Source: an uncultured Bacteroidota bacterium | GTDB lineage: Bacteria > Bacteroidota > Bacteroidia > Flavobacteriales > Flavobacteriaceae | Length of the DNA: 64,000 nucleotides | Assembly (NCBI GenBank): GCA_902598305.1 | Contig: CACKBL010000004.1 | Location: forward strand, 62,001-126,000 | Direction of reading: 5' to 3' | Part shown: positions 16,956 through 26,028 of the stretch, in pieces | How the letters are laid out: the number at the start of each line of letters is the position of its first letter | Position numbering within the stretch: the first letter of the stretch is position 1 | Translations under genes and position numbers: made by a program | Notes under the pieces: generated by a model | The model's database searches: none | The model's input: only the letters and a program-made list of their open reading frames with translations | Told to the model about the DNA's origin: nothing

Positions 16956-17543
16956 TTACCTATTGTCCATAAGTTTACTGATGTATTTTCCAATCATATC
17001 AAATTCGATATTTACAGTGGTCCCTCTTTGAATTTTTTTGAAATTTGTATTATTGTAAGTATAGGGTATTACTGCAACTGAAAAACCATTTAATTTTGAG
17101 TCAATTACAGTTAAACTAACTCCATTCACTGCAATAGAACCTTTCTCTATCGTAATATTATTTAATGTATTATCATATTCAAATTCATAGTACCAGCTAC
17201 CATCTGTTTCTTTAACATTTAGACATTTTGCTATTTGATCAACATGTCCTTGAACATAATGTCCGTCTAATCTTCCATTACTCTTCATGGCCCTTTCTAG
17301 ATTAACAATAGAGTTCACTTTAAGCTCTCCAAGATTGCTTTTATCAAGTGTTTCTTTTATAGCTGTCACCTTGTAAATATCATTATCAACGGAAACAACA
17401 GTTAGACAAACTCCGTTATGTGAGAGACTTTGATCAATTTTTAATTCCTGGGTTAATTTACTTTTAAAATAGAAATTAATGTTTCCTTCTTCCTTTTCAA
17501 TTTTTTTTAAAATCCCCAAATCTTCTATGATACCGGTGAACAT
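16956..17543 (-). CDS. ribE: riboflavin synthase, alpha subunit
   Basis: The 195-residue protein begins MFTGIIEDLG and consists of two lumazine-binding barrels. The repeat signatures are NGVCLTV in the first half and NGVSLTV in the second, with GHYVQGHVD between. It converts two 6,7-dimethyl-8-ribityllumazine molecules to riboflavin and a pyrimidine by-product in the cytoplasm. Length is usual for the family. It is divergent from pdxA with 50 bases between, which leaves no room for an FMN riboswitch. Confidence 0.96.
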   Translation of the reverse strand: MFTGIIEDLGILKKIEKEEGNINFYFKSKLTQELKIDQSLSHNGVCLTVVSVDNDIYKVTAIKETLDKSNLGELKVNSIVNLERAMKSNGRLDGHYVQGHVDQIAKCLNVKETDGSWYYEFEYDNTLNNITIEKGSIAVNGVSLTVIDSKLNGFSVAVIPYTYNNTNFKKIQRGTTVNIEFDMIGKYISKLMDNR

Positions 17544-17593
17544 GATAACTGTATTGATTAAATTAGCTCTTAAAATTAATTAAATTAATAGAA

Positions 17594-18595
17594 TTGAATA
17601 AAAAAAAGATTAAAGTAGGTATTTCAGTTGGTGATCCAAATGGTATAGGAATAGAGGTTATTTTGAAAAGCCTTCAAAATTCTGAAACAATAAAATTAAT
17701 CAACCCAATTATTTTTGCAAATATCAAAATAATTGAATATCAAATGCGACATTTTAATATTAATCTAGAATTAAATTTGATTCAAACAATTAAAGAATTT
17801 TGTGCTGATAGAATAAATGTTTACAATCTTTCCCTTGACGATTTTAAACACTCTTTTGGGAAAGCTACAATTCATGGAGGTCAAGTTGCTTTAAAATCAC
17901 TTTTAGCATCAACAAAGTCTTTAAAGTTTGGAGAAATTGATGCTCTAGTCACAGCACCAATAAATAAAAAAAATATTAAATCAGAAACATTTAATTTCAT
18001 AGGCCATACCGAATTTCTTTCAAAATTTTTCTCCTCTGATTCTCTGATGTTCATGATAGGGGAGAACCTAAAAGTAGGATTGTTAACAGACCATATACCA
18101 ATAGATAAAGTTTCATCCTCTATAACAAAAAAAACTCTAAGGGATAAAATTTTAAAAATGATTAAGTCAATGCAGAACGATTTTTTAATTCCCAGACCTA
18201 AAATTGCAATTTTAGGTCTTAACCCCCACGCTGGGGACAATGGATTAATTGGGAGTCAAGACGAAAAAGTCATAAAACCTGTTATAGATGAGTTGAACAA
18301 TGAAAATAACTTTGTTTTTGGTCCTTTCTCTGCAGATAGCTTTTTCGTAAAATCAAATCTTGATAAATATGATACAATATTAGCGATGTATCATGATCAG
18401 GGACTCATACCTTTTAAAACTCTAAATTTTGGATCTGGAGTGAATTTTACCTCAGGTTTACCAATAGTAAGAACATCGCCAGATCATGGAACCGCTTACG
18501 ATATCGCTGGTAGGGGTATTGCTTCTTATACTTCATTTGAAAAAGCTTTATTATTAGCAAGGGAAGTATTTAGTAATAGGTTGAACAAAAAATAG
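17594..18595 (+). CDS. pdxA: 4-hydroxythreonine-4-phosphate dehydrogenase
   Basis: The 333-residue protein carries the PdxA signatures GDPNGIGIEV near the start and the metal-binding histidines in GHTEFL, LNPHAGDNG and MYHDQG. It oxidises 4-phosphohydroxy-L-threonine in the vitamin B6 pathway. The start is a TTG, with no usable ATG nearby. It leads a plus-strand set with yceD, rpmF, accB and accC, although yceD has its own promoter-like sequence. Length and motifs are complete. Confidence 0.95.
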   Translation: MNKKKIKVGISVGDPNGIGIEVILKSLQNSETIKLINPIIFANIKIIEYQMRHFNINLELNLIQTIKEFCADRINVYNLSLDDFKHSFGKATIHGGQVALKSLLASTKSLKFGEIDALVTAPINKKNIKSETFNFIGHTEFLSKFFSSDSLMFMIGENLKVGLLTDHIPIDKVSSSITKKTLRDKILKMIKSMQNDFLIPRPKIAILGLNPHAGDNGLIGSQDEKVIKPVIDELNNENNFVFGPFSADSFFVKSNLDKYDTILAMYHDQGLIPFKTLNFGSGVNFTSGLPIVRTSPDHGTAYDIAGRGIASYTSFEKALLLAREVFSNRLNKK

Positions 18596-18606
18596 TAGTA
18601 GCATAG

Positions 18607-18636
18607 TTGTATAATCTTGGGCATTAACTAAATTTG
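18607..18636 (+). promoter_or_regulatory. promoter before yceD-rpmF-acc
   Basis: TTG at 18607-18609 and TAAATTTG at 18629-18636 are separated by 19 bases, a full match to the Bacteroidota promoter pattern. The ATG of yceD is 8 bases past the -7 box, so a transcript from here would be almost leaderless. Confidence 0.45.
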
Positions 18637-18644
18637 CCGATCTT

Positions 18645-19169
18645 ATGAGGAATAAGTTTCAAATAACAGATTACGATATCGTTTTTTCTGGACTGAAGGA
18701 GGGTGAGCACAATTACATTTTTAAAATAAATGACACTTTTTTAAAAAATTTTGATTTCAACGAACTGAATAATGTAACTATTGAAGTTAACTCCGTTTTC
18801 ATAAAGAAAAACACATTAATGGAGCTTAATTTAAAATGCAAAGGTAGTTACAATTTAACTTGTGACATTTCCAATGAAGAGTTTTTATACAGAGTTGATT
18901 CTGGATTAGATTATATAATAAAGTTTGGTGAAAATTACAATGATGACAATGATCAATATTTGATACTACCTCACAGTAGCTATAAATTTAACATAGCTAA
19001 ATCAATTTACGAAATGATAGTGCTTTCAATCCCTCAAAAGAAGATACACCCTGGGATAATTGACGGTTCATTGAATTCTAAAACTATTAAAATTTTAAAT
19101 AAGCTTTCACCTGGGACCAAAAAAACTGAATCAGACCCTAGATGGAATAAATTAAAAGACTACCTTTAA
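18645..19169 (+). CDS. yceD: YceD / DUF177 protein
   Basis: The 174-residue protein belongs to the YceD (DUF177) family, shown by its position just before rpmF, its length and the mid-protein motif LNLKCKGSYNLTCD. In many homologues this motif contains a CxxC or CxG-xC pair; here the cysteines are five residues apart or more. In plants and E. coli, family members act in 23S rRNA accumulation or processing, and the link to L32 is widespread. It is cytoplasmic. It is 16 bases ahead of rpmF. Confidence 0.85.
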   Translation: MRNKFQITDYDIVFSGLKEGEHNYIFKINDTFLKNFDFNELNNVTIEVNSVFIKKNTLMELNLKCKGSYNLTCDISNEEFLYRVDSGLDYIIKFGENYNDDNDQYLILPHSSYKFNIAKSIYEMIVLSIPQKKIHPGIIDGSLNSKTIKILNKLSPGTKKTESDPRWNKLKDYL

Positions 19170-19185
19170 CTAAAACCTAATTAAA

Positions 19186-19383
19186 ATGGCACATCCTAAA
19201 AGAAAAACTTCAAAAACCCGAAGGGATAAGAGGAGAACACATGTAAAAGCTTCAAGTCCTCAATTATCTGTTGATAAAGTATCCGGTGAACCCCATCTTT
19301 ATCACCGTGCTCACTGGCATGAAGGAAAGTTGTACTATAAGGGAAAAGTTCTTATAGACCAAACCGAAAATGCTGAAGGGTAA
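19186..19383 (+). CDS. rpmF: 50S ribosomal protein bL32
   Basis: The 65-residue basic protein begins [19 protein letters not shown] and contains [17 protein letters not shown], as in flavobacterial L32. It has no cysteine, so it is the zinc-independent form. It lies between yceD and accB. Translation probably depends on an A/T-rich leader, since no SD is visible. Confidence 0.96.
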   Translation: MAHPKRKTSKTRRDKRRTHVKASSPQLSVDKVSGEPHLYHRAHWHEGKLYYKGKVLIDQTENAEG

Positions 19384-19459
19384 TTTAATGTAACTCTCTA
19401 CCTTATTTGATGGATTTAAAAATAAATAATTTATCTTCACATAGAGATTTTTTTTAGAT

Positions 19460-19957
19460 ATGAATATCAAAGAAATTCAAAAGCTAATTAAGTTTGTATC
19501 TAAATCTAAAGCCAAGGAGGTTAGCCTTGAATTGAAAGATTTTAAGATTACAATAAAGACTGGAGATGATGCGAGTAAAAATCAGAATAACCCTGTTATT
19601 CCGTCTCAGAATCAGCCTATTATCATTAATAAAGATGATTTTTTAGCTGAGAATAAACCAGATTCATCAGAAAAAAAATTAGCTCCAAATAATGATGAAA
19701 AGGTTACCGATGAAAACCTAATAACAGTAAAATCCCCAATAATTGGAACTTTTTACAGAAAACCAGCTCCAGACAAACAACCCTTTGTCGAAATAGGTAA
19801 ACAAGTTAAAGAGGGTGATGTACTTTGCGTTATTGAAGCAATGAAATTGTTTAATGAAATCGAGTCAGAGGCATCTGGTAAAATTGTCAAAATTTTGGTT
19901 GAAGATTCCTCCCCCGTTGAATTTGAACAACCACTTTTTTTAATAGATCCTTCCTAA
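19460..19957 (+). CDS. accB: biotin carboxyl carrier protein of acetyl-CoA carboxylase
   Basis: The 165-residue protein has an N-terminal dimerisation region, a flexible Pro/Asn/Lys-rich linker (about 40-85) and a C-terminal biotinyl domain. The motif EAMKLFNE places the biotinylated lysine at K129. It carries the carboxyl group between biotin carboxylase and the carboxyltransferase in fatty-acid synthesis. accC starts 9 bases after the stop. In related genomes fabH is often found between rpmF and accB; here there are only 76 bases. Confidence 0.95.
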   Translation: MNIKEIQKLIKFVSKSKAKEVSLELKDFKITIKTGDDASKNQNNPVIPSQNQPIIINKDDFLAENKPDSSEKKLAPNNDEKVTDENLITVKSPIIGTFYRKPAPDKQPFVEIGKQVKEGDVLCVIEAMKLFNEIESEASGKIVKILVEDSSPVEFEQPLFLIDPS

Positions 19958-19966
19958 AAAAAAAAT

Positions 19967-21301
19967 ATGTTCAAAAAAATTTTGATTGCAAATCGAGGAG
20001 AGATTGCTCTTAGGATAATCAGAACATGTAAGGAAATGGGAATTAAATCGGTCGCTGTTTATTCTACAGCGGATGCAGAAAGTTTACATGTCAAGTTTGC
20101 TGATGAAGCTGTTTGTATTGGGCCTTCTCAAAGCATGCACTCATATTTAAAACCCTCTAATATTATTGCTGCTGCTGAAATCACTAATGCTGACGCAATA
20201 CATCCAGGATATGGTTTTCTCTCAGAAAATTCAAAGTTTTCAAAAATGTGCTCAGAGCATGACATAAAATTTATTGGGGCTTCAAGTGATATGATAAGTA
20301 AAATGGGAGATAAGGCATCAGCAAAATCAACTATGAAAAAAGCTGGAGTGCCTACAATTCCAGGCTCAGATGGAATTATTAAAAATTTAAATTCTGCTAA
20401 AATAATTGCAAAAAAAATTGGGTATCCCGTTATGTTAAAGGCATCTTCAGGAGGAGGTGGAAGGGGTATGCGAGCTGTTATCGACAGCTTTGGTCTCGAA
20501 AAAGCTTGGGAAAGCGCCAAACAAGAATCAAAAGCAGCTTTTGGCGATGACAGTATGTATATGGAAAAATTCATTGAGGAACCTAGACATATAGAAATTC
20601 AAATTGTTGGTGATAGATTTGGAAAAGCTTGCCATTTGTCAGAAAGAGATTGTTCAATTCAAAGAAGACATCAAAAACTCACCGAAGAAACTCCTTCTCC
20701 ATTTATGACAGAAAGTCTTAGAGAAAAGATGGGAAAGGCGGCGGTAAAAGCAGCTGAATTTATTAAATATGAAGGTGCTGGAACCATAGAATTTTTGGTT
20801 GATAAAAGTAGAAACTTTTATTTTATGGAAATGAATACAAGAATTCAGGTTGAACACCCAGTAACGGAACAAGTTATCGACTTTGACTTGATAAGAGAGC
20901 AAATATCAGTTGCTGCAGGAATCCCAATAACTGGTAAAAACTATTATCCAAAATTACACTCGATTGAGTGCAGAATTAATGCCGAAGACCCTTTTTCAGA
21001 TTTTAGGCCTTCGCCAGGGGAAATAACAAATCTTCATGTTCCAGGAGGGCACGGTGTGCGATTAGATACTCATGTTTATTCAGGCTATACCATACCACCC
21101 TTTTATGATTCCATGATAGCCAAGCTAATCACAACTGCTCAATCAAGGGAAGAGGCTATAAATAAAATGAAAAGAGCTCTTGATGAATTTGTTATAGAGG
21201 GTATAAAAACTACAATTCCATTTCATAGAAAATTAATGGATGATCCTAAATACATTAGCGGTGAATATACTACTAAATTCATGGAATCTTTCAAAATGTA
21301 A
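19967..21301 (+). CDS. accC: biotin carboxylase subunit of acetyl-CoA carboxylase
   Basis: The 444-residue protein begins [17 protein letters not shown]. It has the biotin carboxylase N-terminal, ATP-grasp ([26 protein letters not shown]) and C-terminal domains. It carboxylates biotin on AccB using ATP and bicarbonate. The length is standard. It ends 2 bases before the convergent asd gene, leaving no intergenic terminator. Confidence 0.97.
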   Translation: MFKKILIANRGEIALRIIRTCKEMGIKSVAVYSTADAESLHVKFADEAVCIGPSQSMHSYLKPSNIIAAAEITNADAIHPGYGFLSENSKFSKMCSEHDIKFIGASSDMISKMGDKASAKSTMKKAGVPTIPGSDGIIKNLNSAKIIAKKIGYPVMLKASSGGGGRGMRAVIDSFGLEKAWESAKQESKAAFGDDSMYMEKFIEEPRHIEIQIVGDRFGKACHLSERDCSIQRRHQKLTEETPSPFMTESLREKMGKAAVKAAEFIKYEGAGTIEFLVDKSRNFYFMEMNTRIQVEHPVTEQVIDFDLIREQISVAAGIPITGKNYYPKLHSIECRINAEDPFSDFRPSPGEITNLHVPGGHGVRLDTHVYSGYTIPPFYDSMIAKLITTAQSREEAINKMKRALDEFVIEGIKTTIPFHRKLMDDPKYISGEYTTKFMESFKM

Positions 21302-21303
21302 TT

Positions 21304-22299
21304 CTATTTGCTTATTAAACCATTATTGAACAAATGTTCAGCTATTTGGATTGTGTTAGTGGCTGCTCCTTTTCTTAGATTATCCGAAACAATCCATAGA
21401 TTAAAACAATTTTCTTTTGAATAATCTTCTCTTATTCTTCCAACGAAAACTTCGTCTTTACCTTCAGCATAGATAGGCATTGGATATAAACTTTCTCCTG
21501 GATTATCTTGAACTATTACACCGTTTGTTGTTTCCAAAAGTTTTTTTATTTCATTAGAGTTGGTTTTTTCTTTTAACTCAATATTTACAGATTCAGCGTG
21601 GCCACCAAAAACAGGAATCCTTACGGCTGTCGCGGAAACTTTTATACTCTTGTCAGATAAAATTTTGTGCGTTTCATTTACGAGTTTCATTTCTTCTTTT
21701 GTGTATCCGTTTTCAAGAAATATATCACATTGCGGGAGTGCATTTTGGTAAATTGGATGTGGGTAAATTGTTAAGCCGCTGATACTATTTTTTTCATTAT
21801 TAAGTTGGTCAATTGCAGCCTTTCCTGTTCCGGTCACTGATTGATAGGTTGAAACGATTATTCTTTTTATTTGAAAATATTTGTGTAAAGGAGCTAAGAC
21901 CATGAGCATTTGAATTGTAGAGCAATTTGGATTTGCAATAATCCTGTCTCTAGATGTAAGAAGGAATCCGTTAATCTCTGGAATGATAAGTTTAACTTGC
22001 TTATCCATTCTCCAAGCTGAAGAATTATCGATTACGTATATTCCATTGTCACTAAATATTGGAGCCCATTTAAGCGAAACTTCTGCACCAGCTGAAAATA
22101 AAGCAACATCAATTTTCTCATTAATGGACTTCTCTATTGAAATTACTCGGTACATTTTACCTTTAAATTCAATTGAACTGCCCTCAGATTTTTTCGACGC
22201 TACGGGAATAATTTTTTCAATTGGAAAATCTCTTTCTTCAAGAATTTCTAACATTTTTTTCCCAACCAGTCCTGTGGAACCTACTATAGCTAAATTCAT
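21304..22299 (-). CDS. asd: aspartate-semialdehyde dehydrogenase
   Basis: The 331-residue protein begins MNLAIVGSTGLVGKKML, an NADP-binding glycine motif. The catalytic cysteine is C126 in NPNCSTIQM. The later motif VRIPVFGGHAESVNIEL carries the substrate-binding and catalytic histidine. It reduces aspartyl-4-phosphate to aspartate semialdehyde for lysine, threonine, methionine and cell-wall precursors. It is a single gene convergent with accC. Confidence 0.95.
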   Translation of the reverse strand: MNLAIVGSTGLVGKKMLEILEERDFPIEKIIPVASKKSEGSSIEFKGKMYRVISIEKSINEKIDVALFSAGAEVSLKWAPIFSDNGIYVIDNSSAWRMDKQVKLIIPEINGFLLTSRDRIIANPNCSTIQMLMVLAPLHKYFQIKRIIVSTYQSVTGTGKAAIDQLNNEKNSISGLTIYPHPIYQNALPQCDIFLENGYTKEEMKLVNETHKILSDKSIKVSATAVRIPVFGGHAESVNIELKEKTNSNEIKKLLETTNGVIVQDNPGESLYPMPIYAEGKDEVFVGRIREDYSKENCFNLWIVSDNLRKGAATNTIQIAEHLFNNGLISK

Positions 22300-22401
22300 T
22301 TCAAGTTTGAATTTACTAAATTAATTAGGTAAAATTTAAAAGAAACAAAATCAAATCAAATATATTTTTTTTTGTTACAAATAAAACACTTTTTAAAAGT
22401 A

Positions 22402-22983
22402 TCAAAGAATATTTTTTTTATTAAAAAATGAAATCCTACTTATTGCTTCATATTCATTATCATTTCCAATTTTTATAAGTCTTTTGTCTTTCGATTTTCT
22501 ATGTGTATAATTTGCCATTTCCCCAGTTTTGGCACATACGGCATGAAGTTTACTGACGAATTCAGCTGTAGCCATTAGGTATGGCATCGGGCCAAATGGC
22601 TTCCCCTTAAAATCCATGTCTAATCCAGCAACAATAATTCTTTTACCCTCATTAGCGAGCTTATTGCATATAGTAACCAATGAATTTCGAAAAAACTGAG
22701 CTTCGTCAATTCCTATCACTTGGTAACTTTTAGATTTTTTTAAAATCTCATTTTCATTAGACACAGTAAAAGCTTCGTGTTTATTGTTTTTATGAGTTGT
22801 AATGTAATTACCATGACTCCTTGAATCAATCTTAGGTTTAAAAACTATGGTTTTATACTTATAATGTTTAGCTTTTTTAATTCTTCTAATTAACTCCTCT
22901 GTCTTCCCCGAAAACATAGAACCACAAATAACTTCAATTAAACCAAAATTAGGTTTTTTATTTAAACTATATTCTGATAACAT
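22402..22983 (-). CDS. tdk: thymidine kinase
   Basis: The 193-residue protein has the P-loop GSMFSGKT near residue 21, the DEAQFF catalytic motif and the lasso region ending RKSKDKRLIKIGNDNEYEAISR. It phosphorylates thymidine for nucleotide salvage. The zinc-finger cysteines typical of type II thymidine kinases are mostly missing (only AVCAKTGE remains), as in other flavobacterial versions. It is divergent from the gene at 23058. Confidence 0.94.
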   Translation of the reverse strand: MLSEYSLNKKPNFGLIEVICGSMFSGKTEELIRRIKKAKHYKYKTIVFKPKIDSRSHGNYITTHKNNKHEAFTVSNENEILKKSKSYQVIGIDEAQFFRNSLVTICNKLANEGKRIIVAGLDMDFKGKPFGPMPYLMATAEFVSKLHAVCAKTGEMANYTHRKSKDKRLIKIGNDNEYEAISRISFFNKKNIL

Positions 22984-23057
22984 TTTTGTATTTTAAATTA
23001 AATAAAAATTAAATTTATATCATAAAAGTAAGTAATCAGCAAATCTTATTTTGTAAT

Positions 23058-23645
23058 ATGATTGATGAAATAAAAGACAAATTAAAAATTATTTTAAAAG
23101 ATTTTGAAACAATAAATAAAACAGCTGACATGGATAAAATTATATCTGATGTACAGGAGATGTATAAAAAAATGGTATTATTTCAATTTAAAAAAGAAAA
23201 TGAGAATTTAATTGGTAAATCGGAACAAAAAGAAGGTAATACAGAACCCGAAAAAATCAATCAATCGCTAAAAGAACCTCCTTCAGAAATAGATGGTAAA
23301 TGGGTAGTCAATGAGGATGACTTATTTTCTTCTGGAGCAAGCCCAGAGTTCGTTGCAAAAGAAGAAAATAAAGTCGAAAATTCATATGAATCAAAAAACT
23401 TAAACGAATCTTTGATAAAAGGTATTAATATTGGTTTAAACGATAAAATTGCATTTACAAAAAGTTTATTTGATGGAAGTGAAGAAGATTATTCTCGTGT
23501 AGTTTCCCAGCTTCAAACCTGCACCTCATTGGATGAAGCGTTTAATTTTTTAGAAAATATTGTGAAACCAGATTATAATAATTGGGAGGGTAAAGAAGAA
23601 ATTGAAAAAAGATTTTTAAAGTGTATTGAAAGTAATTTTTATTAA
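23058..23645 (+). CDS. conserved Bacteroidota protein of unknown function
   Basis: The 195-residue cytoplasmic protein has a helical N-terminus (about 1-50), a low-complexity acidic middle and a conserved C-terminal block (about 128-190) with LNDKIAFTKSLFDGSEEDYSRVV and VKPDYNNWEGKEEIEKRF. I recognise this as a family common in Bacteroidota, without an assigned role. Its stop is immediately followed by the rsmI ATG, so the two are translationally linked. No enzyme motif is visible. Confidence 0.7.
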   Translation: MIDEIKDKLKIILKDFETINKTADMDKIISDVQEMYKKMVLFQFKKENENLIGKSEQKEGNTEPEKINQSLKEPPSEIDGKWVVNEDDLFSSGASPEFVAKEENKVENSYESKNLNESLIKGINIGLNDKIAFTKSLFDGSEEDYSRVVSQLQTCTSLDEAFNFLENIVKPDYNNWEGKEEIEKRFLKCIESNFY

Positions 23646-24320
23646 ATGGGTAAGCTTTACTTAGTTCCAACCCCAATTGGAAATTTAAAGGACATAACAT
23701 TGAGGGCGATTGAAACTCTATCTCAGGTTGATTTAATTTTGGCTGAAGATACAAGAACAACTAAAAAATTATTGAATCATTACGATATTAAGACAAAAAC
23801 TAAAAGTTATCATATTTACAACGAGCATAAGACACTAAATGAAATTATTAATTTATTGACATCTGAAAATAATATTGCTTTAGTTTCTGATTCTGGATTC
23901 CCTTGCATATCAGATCCAGGATTCTTATTGGTTAGAGAGGCAATCCGTGAGGGGATTGATATTGAATCATTACCAGGAGCTTCATCAATTATTCCTGCCC
24001 TTACTCAAAGTGGTTTTCCAACTACAAATTTTATTTTTGAAGGGTTTTTACCAAAAAAAAGGGGTAGGAAGAAAAAAATATTGAAACTCTCTAGAGAAAC
24101 AAGGACTGTTATTTTGTTTGAATCCCCATTTAGGCTTACTAAATTATTAAATGAAATTAAAGATATTTGTGGGGTAGAAAAAAATATTTCTATATCACGA
24201 GAAATTTCCAAAATTTTTGAAGAAACAATAAGAGGAACTGTCAAAGAATGTTTGATACATTTTGAAAAAAACGAACCAAAAGGGGAATTTGTGATTTGCA
24301 TACAAGGAATAAAAACTTAA
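23646..24320 (+). CDS. rsmI: 16S rRNA (cytidine-1402-2'-O)-methyltransferase
   Basis: The 224-residue protein begins MGKLYLVPTPIGNLKDITLRA and contains EDTRTTKKLL, SDSGFPCISDPG and PGASSIIPAL, the SAM-binding tetrapyrrole-methylase fold of RsmI. It methylates the ribose of C1402 in the decoding centre. The stop of the upstream gene abuts its start. The C-terminus is short, as in other flavobacteria. Confidence 0.94.
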   Translation: MGKLYLVPTPIGNLKDITLRAIETLSQVDLILAEDTRTTKKLLNHYDIKTKTKSYHIYNEHKTLNEIINLLTSENNIALVSDSGFPCISDPGFLLVREAIREGIDIESLPGASSIIPALTQSGFPTTNFIFEGFLPKKRGRKKKILKLSRETRTVILFESPFRLTKLLNEIKDICGVEKNISISREISKIFEETIRGTVKECLIHFEKNEPKGEFVICIQGIKT

Positions 24321-24322
24321 TT

Positions 24323-26014
24323 ATGCGATGGGAACCCAAACCAATTCCAAATGACGAGGTATTAAAACTTCTTCAAAATCAGATTGGAGTTTCAAGGCAC
24401 GTATCAATTTTATTAGCTCAAAGAGGAATTAACAATTATAGCATGGCGAAATTATTTTTTCGCCCACAAATTAATCATCTTCATGATCCATTTCTAATGA
24501 AGGACATGAAATTTGCAACAGATAGAATTACCCGAGCTATGAAGAATAAAGAAAAAATCTTAATTTATGGAGATTATGATGTAGACGGAGTTGCTTCAAC
24601 AGCATTGTTAACAACTTTTTTAAGACAAAAAACCATTAATATTTTTCCATACATCCCAGATCGAGCTACAGAAGGTTATGGAATTTCAATAAATGGAATC
24701 AAAGAGGCTATTAAAAAAGGAGTTACCCTAATTATTTCAATAGACTGTGGAATAAAAGCTATAGTGGAAGTAGAATACGCAAATTGTAATAATATCGATT
24801 TTATAATTTGTGATCATCACTTGCCAGAAAGCGAATTACCAAATGCAATTGCAGTATTGGACCCTAAAAGAAATGATTGTGAATACCCATTTAAAGATTT
24901 ATGTGGCTGTGGGATTGGATTTAAGTTAATTCAAGCGCTCTGTATAGAATGGGGAATTGATACTCAAGAGTTAACAAAATATTTAGATTTAGTTTCTCTT
25001 GCAACTGCAGCAGATCAGGTGCCTTTAAGTGAAGAAAATAGGATAATCACCTATCTTGGTCTTAGGCAAATCAATAAAAGTCCTCGACCTGGGATAAAAG
25101 CACTTTTGTCGGATTTTAAAGGGGATGAGATTTCTTCTTCAACATTGGTATTCAAATTATCTCCTAAGGTTAACGCAGCTGGCAGGATGAAACACGCAAG
25201 TTTGGCACTTGAATTATTGATGTGTAATAAACTTGAAGACACAATCAAACTATCAGAACAACTAAGATTGATCAATACTAAGAGACGAGAGGAAGATGAA
25301 AAAACTACGGAAGAGGCCCTTATCCAAATAAAGGAAAAAAAAGAAGAGTTATTTTCTTCCACTTTAGTTTATGATGATAATTGGCACCCGGGAATAATTG
25401 GGATTGTTGCTTCAAGATTAATTGAGAAATATTACAGACCAACAATTGTTTTAACTAAAAGAAAACAATATTATATCGGTTCAGCAAGATCCATAAAAGG
25501 GTTTGATATATACAAGGCATTAAAAAAATGCAGTAATCTTTTGGAACAATTTGGAGGACATAAATATGCAGCAGGGCTCAAATTGCACGAATCTAAACTC
25601 AAATCATTTAGAAGTGAATTCGAAAAATTTTCAAATAAAAATTTATCCGAAAATCAAAAAATAAAAACCTGTATTTACGACTTAGAAATATCTTTAAGTG
25701 ATTTAAATTTTAAATTTTTAAAAATTATAGAACAAATGGGACCATTTGGGCCAAATAATTTAAAGCCTATTTTTTGTACAAGAAATTGTAAAAGTACATC
25801 TCAGACTAGAGCAGTAGGTAATAAAAATAAACATTTACAATTATACATAAAATCAAAAAATAAAATTCTTAAAGGGATTGCTTTTGGAAGGGGTGATATA
25901 TTAAATAAAATAAAAGAAAGTAAAGCATTTGATATTCTATACTCCATAGAAAAAAACAGTTGGAATGGTAATACCGAATTACAATTGGTTATAATGGATA
26001 TAAAATTCAAATAA
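24323..26014 (+). CDS. recJ: single-stranded-DNA-specific exonuclease RecJ
   Basis: Starting at the ATG at 24323 the protein has 563 residues. The DHH phosphoesterase motifs are YGDYDVDG, IDCGIKA and CDHHLPE. The DHHA1 domain has the GGHKYAAG motif, and an OB-fold follows. RecJ degrades single-stranded DNA 5' to 3' in recombination and repair. The frame is open 9 codons further upstream, overlapping rsmI, but the chosen ATG two bases after the rsmI stop fits homologues (MRWEPKP). Confidence 0.95.
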   Translation: MRWEPKPIPNDEVLKLLQNQIGVSRHVSILLAQRGINNYSMAKLFFRPQINHLHDPFLMKDMKFATDRITRAMKNKEKILIYGDYDVDGVASTALLTTFLRQKTINIFPYIPDRATEGYGISINGIKEAIKKGVTLIISIDCGIKAIVEVEYANCNNIDFIICDHHLPESELPNAIAVLDPKRNDCEYPFKDLCGCGIGFKLIQALCIEWGIDTQELTKYLDLVSLATAADQVPLSEENRIITYLGLRQINKSPRPGIKALLSDFKGDEISSSTLVFKLSPKVNAAGRMKHASLALELLMCNKLEDTIKLSEQLRLINTKRREEDEKTTEEALIQIKEKKEELFSSTLVYDDNWHPGIIGIVASRLIEKYYRPTIVLTKRKQYYIGSARSIKGFDIYKALKKCSNLLEQFGGHKYAAGLKLHESKLKSFRSEFEKFSNKNLSENQKIKTCIYDLEISLSDLNFKFLKIIEQMGPFGPNNLKPIFCTRNCKSTSQTRAVGNKNKHLQLYIKSKNKILKGIAFGRGDILNKIKESKAFDILYSIEKNSWNGNTELQLVIMDIKFK

Positions 26015-26028
26015 AATAAATATGTTTT

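Noticed and set aside
17544-17593. Possible FMN riboswitch before ribE
   Set aside because: The gap to pdxA is only 50 bases and no conserved riboswitch elements are present.
20128-20574. 148-codon open frame opposite accC
   Set aside because: It lies wholly inside the conserved accC gene, has no family features and reflects codon bias on the complementary strand.
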